From: Poronia punctata
Taxonomy: Eukaryota; Ascomycota; Sordariomycetes; Xylariales; Xylariaceae
DNA length: 20,749 nucleotides
Direction of reading: 5' to 3'
NCBI GenBank assembly: GCA_022579005.1
Contig: MU401862.1
Coordinates: 1-20,749, forward strand
Positions within the stretch are counted from its first letter, which is position 1. Each line of letters starts with the position of its first letter. The notes below the pieces were generated by a model that saw only the letters and a program-made list of their open reading frames with translations, was not told where the DNA came from and did not search any database. A program made the translations under genes and the position numbers. Shown piece after piece: positions 1 through 12,182 of this stretch.

Positions 1-150
1 TATTTATAGCTATAAAATAAACTAATATATTAGCTTATTTTAAAAAAGTATATTAAATTTAATAAGTTATAAAATAATAAAAATTAATATAATGCCTATA
101 TAGTAAAAGTTATATAGCTATAGTAAAAACTACTATAAAAAAAAAAGTCT
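1..150. other. AT-rich left edge, no gene
   Basis: This stretch is almost all A and T, with the few C and G bases mainly in AGCT and AGT contexts, like the large block that begins near 861. It contains the palindromic hexamer TAGCTA more than once. No open frame of useful length, RNA gene or promoter can be supported. It probably belongs to the same RIP-mutated DNA and is separated from the main block by the island at 150-860. Confidence 0.6.
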
Positions 151-282
151 TCTTATAAAAGGTCCCTCTTTACTTATTTAGTATGTGCAGATTTTGCAAA
201 AAAAAAAAAGGTTTAACTTTTTAACACGTATATTAATTAATACATATAATTAAGCCATTTTGCTAGTTCTAATAGTACGCTA

Positions 283-308
283 CCTCTACGTACCTAGTAC
301 GTAGTAGG
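283..308. repeat. Short near-perfect inverted repeat (hairpin)
   Basis: CTACGTAC at 286-293 is followed by a 3-nt spacer CTA and its exact complement GTACGTAG at 297-304. A further CCT/AGG pair (283-285 with 306-308) extends the stem past one bulged T at 305. The arms consist of overlapping TACGTA and GTAC palindromes, common in fungal intergenic DNA. It could fold as a small hairpin, but no T-run follows and nothing shows that it is a terminator or transposon end. Confidence 0.55.
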
Positions 309-443
309 TCTAAGTAGCCCTTGTACTGCAAGCTATTTAGACCTAGCTATAAGTAGTCCTTTTAACTTCTCTTCTCTTTTAATTAATTAAGTTTAACATA
401 GTACTATAAGTAGTAACGTATTGTAATCACATCTATCCCTAGC

Positions 444-484
444 CGGACCAACAAGAATGTAATAAATAAAATTTCGGTTGGCCG
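444..484. repeat. Imperfect inverted repeat with 24-nt loop
   Basis: CGGACCAAC at 444-452 pairs with GTTGGCCG at 477-484, giving eight base pairs with one bulged A at 447. The 24-nt spacer is A-rich. This is the most GC-rich spot in the window. It could be the remnant of a miniature inverted-repeat element or a chance stem; no target-site duplication was evident. Confidence 0.4.
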
Positions 485-714
485 AGAACTTATAAGTAGT
501 AACCACTACCTAGGTTATCTATGTAGTTGAAGATTGAGGACCTGTTTGTTTAAAGATATTTAACCTAACCTAGGTAAACTAAGCTACTCTTTTTGTGAAA
601 GGTGTCTGGTTAATAGAGTTAGAAGTAAGCAGATATCTATTTATCTATTTATATATAGGTATCTAGAAGCAACAAACATAACATGTTCACGACCTGGATT
701 GTTAGTTAAGTATC

Positions 715-729
715 TATATATATATATAT
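715..729. repeat. TA dinucleotide microsatellite
   Basis: About seven and a half uninterrupted TA units in the right part of the island, following a TATC motif. Simple slippage repeat with no apparent function. Confidence 0.85.
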
Positions 730-860
730 TACCAAGGCCGAGTTTAACTAACTACTAACCTATTTATCCACCTTTTCCCCTTACCTAGGTAGTCTTTATT
801 TCTAAGATAAAATATTAAACTAGAAGCCCTGGAGGTGTAATTAAACCCGAGTTTATAAGG

Positions 861-3800
861 TATATTTTAAGTGCATAATGTTATATATGTATATGTTTAT
901 TTTGTAGCTAAAGTTAAGTATATAAGTATAAAGTATAAGTTGTTAAAAATATATAAGTATGTTTATATAGTTTTTTAAAGCATTAGTTTAAGCAAGTACA
1001 TATTTTAATCTAGTTTTAATTTTAATATAAGTATATATTTTCTTTTTTTACTTATTAAGTATATAATACTTAAAGTTTTTACTTTAGTTCTTTTTTATAT
1101 AATATATAGTTTTTTTAAAATATATAAGTTTAAACTTTTAAAGTTTGTAGCTAATAGTATATTTTAACTAAGCAAGATATATAGAAAATAAATAAAGTAT
1201 AGGTTATATATAGCTTGTTAATAATATATATACTTTTAATTATTTATTATTATTTTTAAAGTAAAGTGCTATATAGTTATTATTTTTTTTTAAGTTGTAG
1301 TTAAAGTATAAAAAAAAAACTAATATTAGGTTTTTTTTTAAGTTAGTAGTACTTTATATTTTTAAAGTTTTAGTAATATATTATTAAAAAAATATTATAT
1401 AGCTATAATTATAAAATAAAATGTAAGCTATAAGGTTTAATTAGTAAATATTTAGTATTTAGTTATATATAAGGTTAAAATAGTATAGTATTATAATTTA
1501 GTATAAAATATAAAATAATTAAGTAAAAGTAAAAATTAGTAAAAAAATTGTTATTATTATTTACTTAAAAAAACTATTATATAATTATTTTTACTTTTGC
1601 TATAATAAGTTAAGCATACTAATAGTACTAGTTTTAAACCTTTAAACATAAGCCTAAGCAACTTTGTTTTACTTTTTAATATATATTTTACTTTAAAGTT
1701 TTAAAGTCCTTTTGCCTTAAATTTTTAAACCTTTTTTAAGTTATATTTTTATTTTTTATTAGTAGTTTTATACTTATTATCTTATGTTTATAAAGTTAAA
1801 TATATTTTTTTTAAAGTAGGTTATTATTTTTAGCTTTATATTTATTTTTTGCAATATTTTTGTTTATTAATTTAAAGCTATAAAAGCGCTTGCAATTATA
1901 TATGCTATTTTTATTACTTGTTTTTTTATTTTTCTTGCAAAGCTTTGCAATTTTATAATTTTTAAAAATGTTAATGTTTTTTATAATATAATCTTTAGCA
2001 TTATAATAGTAGCAGCGTTATAGTTATATATTTTATATATAAGTAAAGCATGCTTTATTATTTAGTTTAATATATAAGCAGTAAGTAAAAAAAAGTTTTA
2101 AACTATATTTTTTAATAGCATATTAAATATAATATTTATTAACATTAGTGCTAGCAAAATAAATAAAATAAGCTTAAAAGTAGGCTTTATTTAATTAAAT
2201 TTTTATAGCAAACTTTTAAACGTTTTATATTATAATGTTATTATATTAGCTAACGTAGATTTTAAAGTTGTTAAATAAATTATAAATGCTTTAGCGCTTA
2301 AGTTTTTATATAATTAAATTAGTAGTTAAATTTATAATATTTATATAAAAATACGTATACTTATAGCTATTTTAAGTAATGCCTTTTTTATTTTAGTAAT
2401 ATTTTAAAATTTTATATATATATTGCTTTTTTTAATAAAAATAAGTAATTTAGTTTATTTAAAAGCAACAATAGTTTTAAAGTTTAGTTAGTTTTATTTA
2501 TTACTATAAGCAGCAGCTTATAATTTAGCTATTAATATAACAAAGTTTAATTATAAAAATTTTAAATACTTTTTAGTTAGTTTTTAACTATAATTAAAAT
2601 TAATATATATTAAAGCGTAATATATAAAATGTTAGTTTAAGTACTTATAAGTTAATATATACGCAGGTAATTTATATTTTAGTACTTAAATAAAGTTAAT
2701 TAGCGCTAATATAAGCAATATAAATAAACGTTTACTTATATATTATAATGCGCTAAATATTATAATTAAAGTTGTAAAATAAAAGTATTATAAATAATAA
2801 ATTAATTAAAATAGTAGTAGTAAGGTTAGTAATAAAAGTAAAAAAGTATAAGGTAAAAGGTTTATAAGATTAAGGTTATTAAATATAAGTTAAGTTAAGT
2901 ATAATTAGTATTAAGCTAAAATAGCTAGGTAACTTATTTATTTAAAAAAAGGTAATTATATATAAAATAAATATAATTAGTTAAAGTTTAAAGTAAGTAT
3001 TTACTTTACTTATATATAGCCTTATAATATAATTTGTTTTATATATATATATACTTATATAAAAAAATAAATACTTTAATATATTTAAATATAGCTATAT
3101 ATTTTTTTTTATTTTTAAGTATATTATAATAGCTTAGCATTATAGCTATTTACGCTGCTTTTTTTTGTTAATAATTTATATATTATTATATAAGTACAAA
3201 GTAATGTTATACTGTTTTTTTTTAATATATAATATTACTATATTTATAAATAAACAAATAAGTTTAAAAGCTAGTTTAAAAGTAGTTTTCTTATTTAATT
3301 TAAATTTTTTATTTTAAAAATATTTAGTTTGTATTAGTATTTAAGTACTCTTTTTAAATTATATATTATATGTTTTTTTTTTAATTTAAATTAAAAAAAT
3401 TAAGTTTAATACTTAAATATATTTAAAATAGCTTTAGTATATTTTAAAGTAAAAGAAATAATTTTTTAGTTTGTTATTAATAAAGCACTGCTTTTATATA
3501 GCTTTTATATTAAACTATAACGTATATTTATATATAACTTAACTTAAAAAAATAAATATAATATAATTTTAACCTTTTTTGTTTTTTTTAGCTTTTTTAT
3601 TATTTATTTTTTTAATAATCTTTTATAGTTTTTTTAATTGCTAATCTTGCTATAACTTATATTAAGTTTTTTTAGCTTTAATTTAAAACGTAGGTAATAG
3701 TAGTTAAAATAGTAAAAATACTAGCTTAAAAAATAAGTGCTAACTAGTTGCTATTTAGTACTATTATTTACTTAAAATTTAAGCTTATTAATATTATTTA

Positions 3801-6660
3801 GTGCTTTTTTAGTTTTGTTATTGTTATTTTTATTTAGTAATTTTAAAGCATAGTGCTTATAACGTTTAGCAACTCTTGCTTAAAAGCAAAAAAAACATGC
3901 TTTATTATATAATATTGCTACTAAGCAGCAAAGTATAAATAAAAATAATTTTACTTTTAAAATTATATATTAATTGTTGTATAGTATAGCATTATAGCTT
4001 TAAAAATAAACAAAAAAAGCAATAAAGCAGTATTAGTTTAATAGCAAAAAGTAAAAAAAAAATTTAATAATATTATTATTAACTTAGTTAATATAACTTA
4101 TATAAATATAAACTTTTTAATTAAAAAAAATAAAGCATATATTTTACTTAACTGCTTTTATTATAAGTTAGTTTTAAAAAATACGTTACTATAATATTTT
4201 AAATACTTATATTTTATATAACTTTAAAAAAAAAGTTATAAACTGCTTAAGTATTAAAAATTTTAATAAAAACGTTTTTGTTTTTTACTAAGACTATAAG
4301 TTTGCTAGTATAGCTAAAAAGTACTAAGTAGTTTAAGTAAAGCTTGCTAACTTAATAAGGTTAAAAAAATATGTTAATATAAAAAAGTTAAAATAAATAA
4401 AATTTATACTATTAGTTTTTTTACTTAAATATAATATTAGTGCTATAAAGTATAATATAGTTAGTATATTTATTTTTAAATAAGTAAATATTTTAAAACC
4501 TTTACGCAATACTAGATTTTATAAATAAATAACTATATAGTTATAGTTATATAAAGTAAAAAATAAATTTAAAGTAAATAGTATATTAGTAATTAAAATA
4601 AATATTAAAGTAAAAAAGTAATAAATAATTTATTATTTTTAGCTATTTAAAGTGTTTAAATATAATATAAAAAGAAGTTTTTAAATTAAAGCTTAAGTAA
4701 AAAGTATAAGTATATACTGCGCTTTTTTAAGTTTAAAAAAATTAAATAAGCAAAAAAAATATTATTATAACTTAAAAACGTATAGTTTATTATTTTTTTA
4801 AAAGTTTTTATACTAAAGTGTTGTTTAAGCTTATATAGCTGCTTTATAATATATTAGTTATATAGTTTAAGTTTTTTTTTTTTTTATTATAGTTTACGCT
4901 ATAAAAGGTTTATAATAACTTATTATTATTATATAAAAAGTAAAAGTTTTTTTAAAAAGCAAAAGCTACTTATATTTACTTATATAAGCATTTTAAAGTA
5001 AACTTAGCCTATACTTATAAGCATTAAAACTAAAACTATAACCTTTTTAGTTTTACGCTTAGCGTTTTTTTTTATACTAGCTTATTTTATAATATTTAGT
5101 TTTTTAACAAAAAAAGTTTATATTTATTTAAGCATCTTATTTAGCAAAAAAAGTTTTTAAAATTATATTTATTATAAAGTAACTAAATAATTATAGTTGT
5201 TTTTTATTCCTTTTTATTTACTTTTGCTATAGCTTATAGTTTAATGTTTATTATTTTTATAAAGTTAATTATTAAGTAGTAGTTAGCTTTTTAAAAGTTA
5301 AAAGTTATTTTTAAAATATTATAAGTTAAAATAAATATTTTGTTTAAATGTTTTAATTTATAAAGTTTGTTTATATTATTAATAATTATGCTTTAGTTAT
5401 AGTATTTATTATATTTTTTAGTTAGTTTTTTTTTTATATTAATATTAAGTATATAAACGTTGTATTTGCTATATTAATAAGCTAAAATTATATAAGTTAT
5501 AAAAGTAGTTGTTAGCAAGTAAGTATATATAATTATATATTTAATATTTATTTTATCTTTTAAGCCTAGGTTTTTTAACGTTATAAGCTTTTTTTATACT
5601 TAATTATTTTATTAACAAGTTTATAAATTATATTAAACTTTATTAATTAACGTTTAAGTTTGTTTTAATATTTTTAAAGTATAAACTACTATAGCTTTTT
5701 AATTATTATAGCTTAGTTATATTTATTATTATTTAAGTATGCTTTATACGCTTTTAAGTTCTATATATTAACTACTTTATTATTAATTTATTTATTATAA
5801 GTAATGCTTTATATTAATAAATATATAATATATAAATATTTGCTTGCTTAGTTAAGTCTTAGCTATACTTTGCTTATTATAGTACTAAGCTTATTTATTA
5901 TAGCGTTAAGTATATTAGTTTTAAATAGTTTTATTTTAATATTTTTTTTGTTAGCTTAGTATTTTAGCGTTTTTTAGCTATTTATTTAACTTTTTTTTTT
6001 AAAGTAAACGTTATATATAATATTATATGTTAGCTATTATAATATAAAAAGCTATTTTACTTTTGCTTTTTTTTATTAAATAGTTAATTGCTATAATTTA
6101 AATTTTATTACTTTTTTTTTTTATTTATTTAGTATTAAATTTATTTATAACGTAGTAAGCTAATAAAATCTAAAGTATTACTTGCTTATAAAACTTTTAT
6201 AAAAACTAGCAGTGTTTTATAAGATTTTTGTTAATTTTAAAATTTGCTTATTAATTTAAGTTTTTTTTAATATATTTTTAGTTGCTTTATAACGTTGTTA
6301 ATTTATATATGTTTTTAATATATTATAGCTATAGCGTTTTGCTTTTAGTTTTTTTATGTTTAAAAATATGCTATACTATTAGTATAAAGTATTATAGCTT
6401 ACTTAGTAAAATAAAAGCTAATATAGTAAATGTTACTAGCTTAATTATATAATTTTCTAGTAGCATTTAAAGCAAGGTAAATAATTATATTAGCTTATTT
6501 AAGTTAGTATTAATATATTAATAAGCTTTGTTAAAAAATATAAAAGCTGCTACAATTTTATTTTTGTTTTTATAGCTATTTATTAAGCTTTAAATTATTT
6601 TTAAAGTGCTAAGTATAAAAAAGCGGCTTTAGTTTTTTTAGCTTTTTATAAAGCTTTTAG
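861..6660. other. Gene-free RIP-mutated DNA, first stretch
   Basis: Nothing discrete could be resolved in these 5.8 kb beyond homopolymer A/T runs and scattered TAGCTA palindromes. No tandem array or patch of ordinary composition was spotted by eye. Dispersed repeats diverged by RIP would not be visible without alignment, so ancient transposon copies may well be present. Confidence 0.6.
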
Positions 6661-6687
6661 TTTTTTTTTTTTTGCTTTTTTTTTTTT
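6661..6687. repeat. T13-GC-T12 homopolymer tract
   Basis: Thirteen T, then GC, then twelve T, followed by ATA. It is the longest T-rich run noticed in the left half. Such tracts disfavour nucleosomes in general; here slippage is the simplest origin. Confidence 0.85.
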
Positions 6688-7075
6688 ATAGCTATAGTTT
6701 GTTTTATTTAATAAAAGCTATAGTATAAGTTTTTATTTTTAATATATGCTTTATATTTAATTAAAATTTAAAGTTGCTAGGTTGCTATATAGCTATAGTT
6801 TACTAGTTTTTTTAACTTTATGTTTTATTAATATATTATAAACATTAATATAATATAAATTATAAGTAATAGTTTTATAGCTAAAGTAATTTTATAAAGA
6901 TTACTAAATAAAATGTACGTTTATTAAATTAAATATAAAAATTTGCTTTAAAATAAGTATTGCTTACTTTTTATATTTTATTTTATTAAATAGTGCTGCT
7001 TATTAATTAATATATTAAAAGTTTAGTATTTTTAGACTTTTTTATTATTTTTTATAATAATTGCAAAAACTAACT

Positions 7076-7140
7076 ATATTGCTAGGATTTTAACTGTTTT
7101 GCTAAGCCCTATAGCGTTTTTTAAGCATTCCTTTAAAAGC
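7076..7140. other. Short patch of less-mutated sequence
   Basis: This patch keeps GGAT, CTGT, GCCCT, GCATTCC and similar words that are rare around it, so it lost fewer C and G bases than its surroundings. The reverse strand from about 7330 down to 7063 can be read as a lysine- and leucine-rich frame if all TAA/TAG are taken as mutated codons, but its stop density (about nine in 85 codons) is what composition alone predicts. I recognise no family and make no coding call. Confidence 0.35.
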
Positions 7141-8593
7141 TTTTATATTAGTAGCTATATAACTATTTACTATACTATATAAAGTTAATATAGTTATAAG
7201 GCAATATTAAATCTACGTAGCTTAAAGTTAATAATATTAGTTAAACGCTATAATATTTTATATATATAAGCCTACTGTTTATTTAATATTTTTAGGTTTT
7301 TATTTATTATAATAAAATCTAATTTTAATTAATTACGTAGGTTAACTTTATTAATAGTACTTACTATTAACTTTTTTTAGTTAGCTATGTTTTTTTTTAT
7401 ATATAATTAATTTATTACTAGATAATAATATTATAGTAGTGTTATAGTTTATAAGTATAGCTATACTTTGTTATTTATTTTTATTAGTTATATTTTTATT
7501 TATTTTAGTTTTTTAATTTTTAATATTAGGTTTTAATTTATTAGTTTTTGCTAAGTTAACTTTTAAGTTTAAAAAAACAACTAGCTTTTGTACTATAATG
7601 CTTAAGTAAAATTTTTATGCTTTATATACTTTTATATACTAAAAGTTATTAATTAAAGTTAGGATTTTTTTAAAGTATTGCTAATATAAAAGGTTTTATT
7701 ATTATAGTTATAAAATAATATTAACTACTATTTAGGTTTGCTTTTTAATTAAAGTTTTAAGTTTTATAGTTAGTGTGCTTTTTTTTAAGTAAGTAAGCAA
7801 CGTATAACTATTAATTTTATAAAAAATAGTAAAATATATTATATATATATAATTAAAAAAGTTTTTAGTAAAGATTTAATTGCATTAATACTTAAGTTTT
7901 AACTATTTTATTAAGTATTAAGTATTTTATTTAAATAGGTTTCTTATTAATATATTTAAGTTTATAATAGCTAATTTTTTAAGTAGTTTTTTTATAAAAT
8001 AGTAAGTTATAATATTTAGGTTTTTATATAAGTAAAATAGCAAAGGTAATATATATAGTAATAGTATATATATAAATGTTTATAGCTATAAGCATATATT
8101 TTAAAGCGTAGTATAGTTTTAGTTTTTTATTTTTTAATACTTAAAGTATGCTAGATTATATAACTAAAAATATATACGCTTTAGCAATATTTTTTTATTA
8201 TATACTAAAAATATTTTGTTTTTATATAAAAAAAGTATAAAGTTAATAAATATTATTTAAAGTAAATATTATATTATATTAAAAGTACTTATAGGTTTAT
8301 ATATAAGTTATTTTAAAAAAATTAAACTTAAAAAGTTAATATATTTATAAAAAATAACTAGTTATTATAAAAGTAAAAAAAGCATAATTTAAAATCTTAT
8401 TAAAAGCTTTAATAAAAAGGTTATAGTAAAATAAAAGTAAACTAATATAGTTATACATATATTAAATTAGTTTTAAAAAGCTATAGTTAAGTATAAAAAA
8501 TAATTAGTTAGCTTATTTGCTATAAAGCTAATTTTAAAAAATAGCTTTTAAGACTTAAAGTATAAAGCTATAGTAATAAGTTAATTTAAGAAT

Positions 8594-8638
8594 AAAAAAA
8601 AAAAAAGAAAAAAAGAAAAAAAGAAAAAAAGAAAAAGG
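8594..8638 (+). repeat. 45-nt purine tract with A7G period-8 repeat
   Basis: An unbroken run of purines on the plus strand. Single G bases fall at 8607, 8615, 8623 and 8631, exactly eight apart, giving about four copies of an A7G unit, and the tract ends in AAAAAGG. GA steps, otherwise almost absent from this block, occur four times here. The exact period implies recent slippage amplification, after or in spite of the mutation that emptied the surroundings. Confidence 0.85.
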
Positions 8639-8957
8639 TTAAAAGTGCGTGTTTTTTTTACGTGCTATATAGCAATACTATTAGATTTACTTAGTTTTAC
8701 TTATTATTTAATTTTAAATTATATAATAGTTAAATATTGCTAACGCTATATTAAAACAATTATATATACTTTTTTGTTTTGCGCATTAGTTAGTATATAA
8801 GGTATAGTTTAAAAGTAAGTAACCTTTATTGCTTATATTTTCTACTATAATAGTGTATTTATATTTAATAGTGTATATATTTAAATGTTTTTAAATTAAT
8901 ATGCTTGTTTTAAATTATATATATTTGTAGTAGTGCTTAGGATTAGGTATAGTAGCT

Positions 8958-9002
8958 AAAAAAAAGAAAGAAAAGGGGGAAAAGGGGGGAAAGGGAGGAA
9001 AA
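8958..9002 (+). repeat. 45-nt G-rich polypurine tract
   Basis: An unbroken purine run on the plus strand: A-rich at first, then G5, A4, G6, A3, G3, A, G2 and A4. It is the densest G cluster in the window. It could form triplex DNA or an imperfect G-quadruplex, since the last run has only two G. A polypurine tract also precedes the 3' LTR of retrotransposons, but this one is longer than usual and no TG...CA-bounded LTR follows, so I do not call an element. Confidence 0.85.
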
Positions 9003-12000
9003 TATAAAGCAAAGGTAATTATTTATATATATAGTATTTTTTATGTATTAAAAAGTAATAAAAGTAATAAGTAAGTAGTTAGTAGTGTAGTATAGTATTT
9101 TTATATAACTTAGTAGTAAGTTTAAACGTTTTATAAGCTTAAAAACTTAGTAAATATAAAAAGTATTATTATTAAAAAACTTTAAATATAAAATTTGCGC
9201 TTTTAAATCTTATTTATAGCTATATTTATAAGTTTTTAAAGTAAACAAGTTAGTATTACTATATAATAGTTATATTATATGCTATAAATAATGCTTATTT
9301 ATTAATAAATTTATTTTTATAGTTTATTTTAAAAACTAATAGGTTTTAATTTATAATATATTTTTGTTTATATGTCTAGCTACTAGTATTATACATATAG
9401 CACTAAATATAAGCAATATATTTATATTTTTTAACTTTAACTATTAAGCATATATATTTATTAGTTAAGTAAAGTATTAAATTAGCTTTTAACTTATAAA
9501 CTTTAAAAAGGCATAACTATATGCTATTTATAACTATTTTTATATTATATTAGACTTTTAAATATAGTTTTTAAGTATTTTATTGCATATGTCTTTTATA
9601 AGGTCTTTATAACCTTTTATTTAGTTATAAAAAACTAGTTTTAAATTATTTAGCTTATAGCTTAGTAATTTAATAGTAGTTATTTTAACTTATAATTATT
9701 AGCTTTTTTTAAGTTTTTTTTATATTATTAGTAGTAGCTTATTAGGTTTATTAAACGCGTTATTTACTGCTTATATAATTATTAACTAACAATAGCTTAA
9801 CTAACGTTTTTAGTGTTTGTTAATATATCCTATAACGCTTATAAAAAAGTATATAAGTATAAAGTATTTATTATAGCTAAGGCGTTTATAAGTAAAAAGT
9901 ATTATTATATATTTTTTCTTTTTTTTAAAAAAAACAGTTAGTAAAATTAGTTTGCTGCCTTTTTAAGTCTTTTTTTAATTAGTTAGCAGTTTATATATAT
10001 TAAGTATACGCTAAATTAGTATTTAGTATTGCTTATAGTTAATTATTATAATAATACTAGTTTTTTTTTTATATATAAAGCATTTTATATAGTTATATAT
10101 ATTTATATTTAATAAGTATAAAAATATTAATTTTATTAAAATAAGCTTATAAAGGTTGCTTTAGTAGTTAAAGGCAATTTTGTAGTAAAGGTTACGTTTT
10201 ATAAACTTAAGATGTTTTTGCTATATTTTATATTAAAGTTAAATAAGGAGTAGAAGACTGTAGTTAAAATAATAATAATTAGTATATATATATAAATGTA
10301 ATTATATAGAGCTTAATATATTTATAGCTTTATTAAATATATAATATTATATTATATAATATTTTTTATAGTACTAGTACTATATTATTAGGTTTTTTAT
10401 GTTATTTTAAATTTTTTTTTTACTTTTATTATATTTATATATAAAATATAATAGCCTAGTTAAAATGTATGTATAAAATAAAAAAAAACATTGTAGCACT
10501 GTTTAAATAATAAATGCCTTTTTATGCTAGCTTTGTTAACTGGCGTATTTGCTTAGCAAGATAATTTGTTTTAAAGTTAGCGCTTATAATAGTAAATTAA
10601 AAAATAAAGAAAATAAGTATTTAAGCTTACTTAATAGCAATAGTATATTTTGTTTAGTACTGCTTTTTTTGTTGTATTTTTTTATATTTTATACTTTATT
10701 AATATTTTGCGTAATTTTATAGTTATTAGTAGCGGCTATATTAAAAGTTAGTAATGCTTAGTATTTATAATTTATTAGTTATTTTACTAAAAAGCTTTAA
10801 AATTATAAGCAATTTATTATTGCTTAAAAAATAAGCAACATTTAAATTTTTATTATTATTATATACTATTAAATTACTTTTTAACTATAATTTATTAATT
10901 TTATTTGCTATAGTAAATTTTATATTAAGTACGCTTTTTTTTTTAAATACCTTTTAAAACTGCTAACTAGCCTTTTTATTAGCAAACTTAACTTATATTA
11001 AAGTAATTAATATTTTATTAACAATACTAAAATTATTATTAACTTATTAAAGATTAAAAGTTAAATAAATAATATATATAAGGACTTGTTTTTTTAAAGT
11101 ACTTTTATTATAATTATTATTAAGAATATATTTTGGCTTAATAATACTAATAATATTTTTAACAAAATATAAAAAGTTTTTATTGTTAATTTTTTATAGT
11201 TGGTTTTAAATAGTATTAAAAAATAGCTTATATTTTTTAGTAAACAATTTATTAAGTAGCAAAAACGTATATAAGTATATAACTTTTTTATTTAAACTAT
11301 ATAATTAATTTTTTTTAGCTATAATTTAGGTAATATTTAAACTTTAAAAATACTTTTTTATTGCTAAACAGTGCTAAGTTTTTTATGTTTATTATATAAA
11401 TATTAATTTTTAGCTTTTTTATTACCTTTTTAATATTATAATAATAAAAACTAAGTAAACTAATAAAAACAAGGTCTGTTTTTAATAATATAACATCTTT
11501 ACTAATGCTAATATAATAGTTAATATATTTTTTATAGCAGGTTACAAAAATATATACTACATAATACTTTGTTTTTATACTATTATAATTGTTTTTTACT
11601 ACTTTAATTTTATATAAAATATAATTTATTTATTAAATATATTTATAAAGAAAAAATTTATTTGTTTTTAAAAAAAAAGTAGATTTTTTACTTTTTAGTT
11701 TAAAAAGGGGTTTAATTAGAAATTAAAATAAAAAGGGATTATAATATTGTTTATATATTTATTTAAATTATTAACAAAAATCTTATAGTTAAAAAGTAAG
11801 GTTATAGCAAATATTTAAATCTTATTATTGCTATAAGTAATAAACTATTAGTTTTTATTAAATAATTATATAATATTAATTTTTTTAAATAAATATATAA
11901 AAATATTAGGTCAAGCTTTTTTACGTTATTTTAATAGCGTTAAAAAAAAAGCTGCTATATTTAACATAGCTAGTATCTTGCTATACTAATATAAAGTCTT

Positions 12001-12161
12001 AAAAAACAAGTTAAGTTATAATATTATAGTTTTAAAAAAAAGTATATAAAGTAGGTAATTATTAAACTAATAATATAGTAAATTATAATATTTTACTTAT
12101 ATATAAGCAGTTTTAACTTTTATTTCCAGCTTTATATATTGTAGGCTATTTTTATAAAAAG
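9003..12161. other. Gene-free RIP-mutated DNA, middle stretch
   Basis: Composition is as in the rest of the block apart from the small patch at 10241-10262 and a slightly less depleted stretch around 11640-11750 with AAAAAGGGG and AAAAGGGATT. The sole TCA noticed in the block is at 11911-11913. A phrase near 11131 looks at first like the conserved FGL-x-NAP segment of LTR reverse transcriptases but does not keep one frame. No gene or RNA can be supported. Confidence 0.55.
10241..10262. other. Short patch retaining GA steps
   Basis: About 22 bases here keep GGAG, TAGAAG and GACTG, i.e. four GA steps and a CTG, where hundreds of neighbouring bases have almost none. Too short to interpret; it may be a fragment of younger or unduplicated DNA. 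Confidence 0.3.
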
Positions 12162-12182
12162 TATATATATATATATATATAT
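12162..12182. repeat. TA dinucleotide microsatellite
   Basis: Twenty-one bases of strictly alternating T and A, about ten and a half units. Longest TA run noticed in the window; simple slippage repeat. Confidence 0.9.

Larger units (their letters stand above)
150..860. other. Island of near-normal composition, intergenic
   Basis: Base composition changes here: a hand count gives 35% GC for 421-480, and CA, TG, GA, TC, TCA and TGA are all present. I counted 26 CA+TG and about 28 GA+TC in 421-720, against 11 and 4 in the 300-base sample 9361-9660. Several CCTAGG and ACCTAGGTA-type sites occur (about 509-514, 569-574 and 784-789), a motif frequent in intergenic DNA of filamentous ascomycetes. 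There is a run of 12 A at 198-209 and two adjacent copies of an 8-mer ATCTATTT at 635-650. I see no splice-plus-ORF structure, tRNA or rRNA. It may be unique sequence that escaped RIP, or a weakly affected flank between two repeats. Confidence 0.6.

Noticed and set aside
7063..7330. Reverse-strand frame readable as a leucine/lysine-rich protein if TAA and TAG are treated as mutated CAA, CAG or TGG
   Set aside because: About nine stops in 85 codons is what roughly 80% AT composition predicts, no protein family was recognised, and any frame here can be rescued by the same assumption.
7421..7440. CTAGATAATAATATT as a mutated L-D-D-x-L reverse transcriptase motif
   Set aside because: Short low-complexity match with no supporting neighbouring motifs in the same frame.
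8958..9002. LTR retrotransposon called from a polypurine tract
   Set aside because: No paired LTRs, primer binding site or coding remnants could be identified.
11131..11165. TTTGGCTTAATAATACTAAT-like phrase resembling the FGL-x-NAP-x-x-FQ segment of LTR-retrotransposon reverse transcriptase
   Set aside because: The resemblance needs a frame change within ten codons, and no YxDD box or other reverse transcriptase block was found in order downstream.
11701..11720. Telomere-like GGGTTTAA and the AAGGGTTTAAT at about 16039
   Set aside because: Single, isolated occurrences without tandem TTAGGG units.
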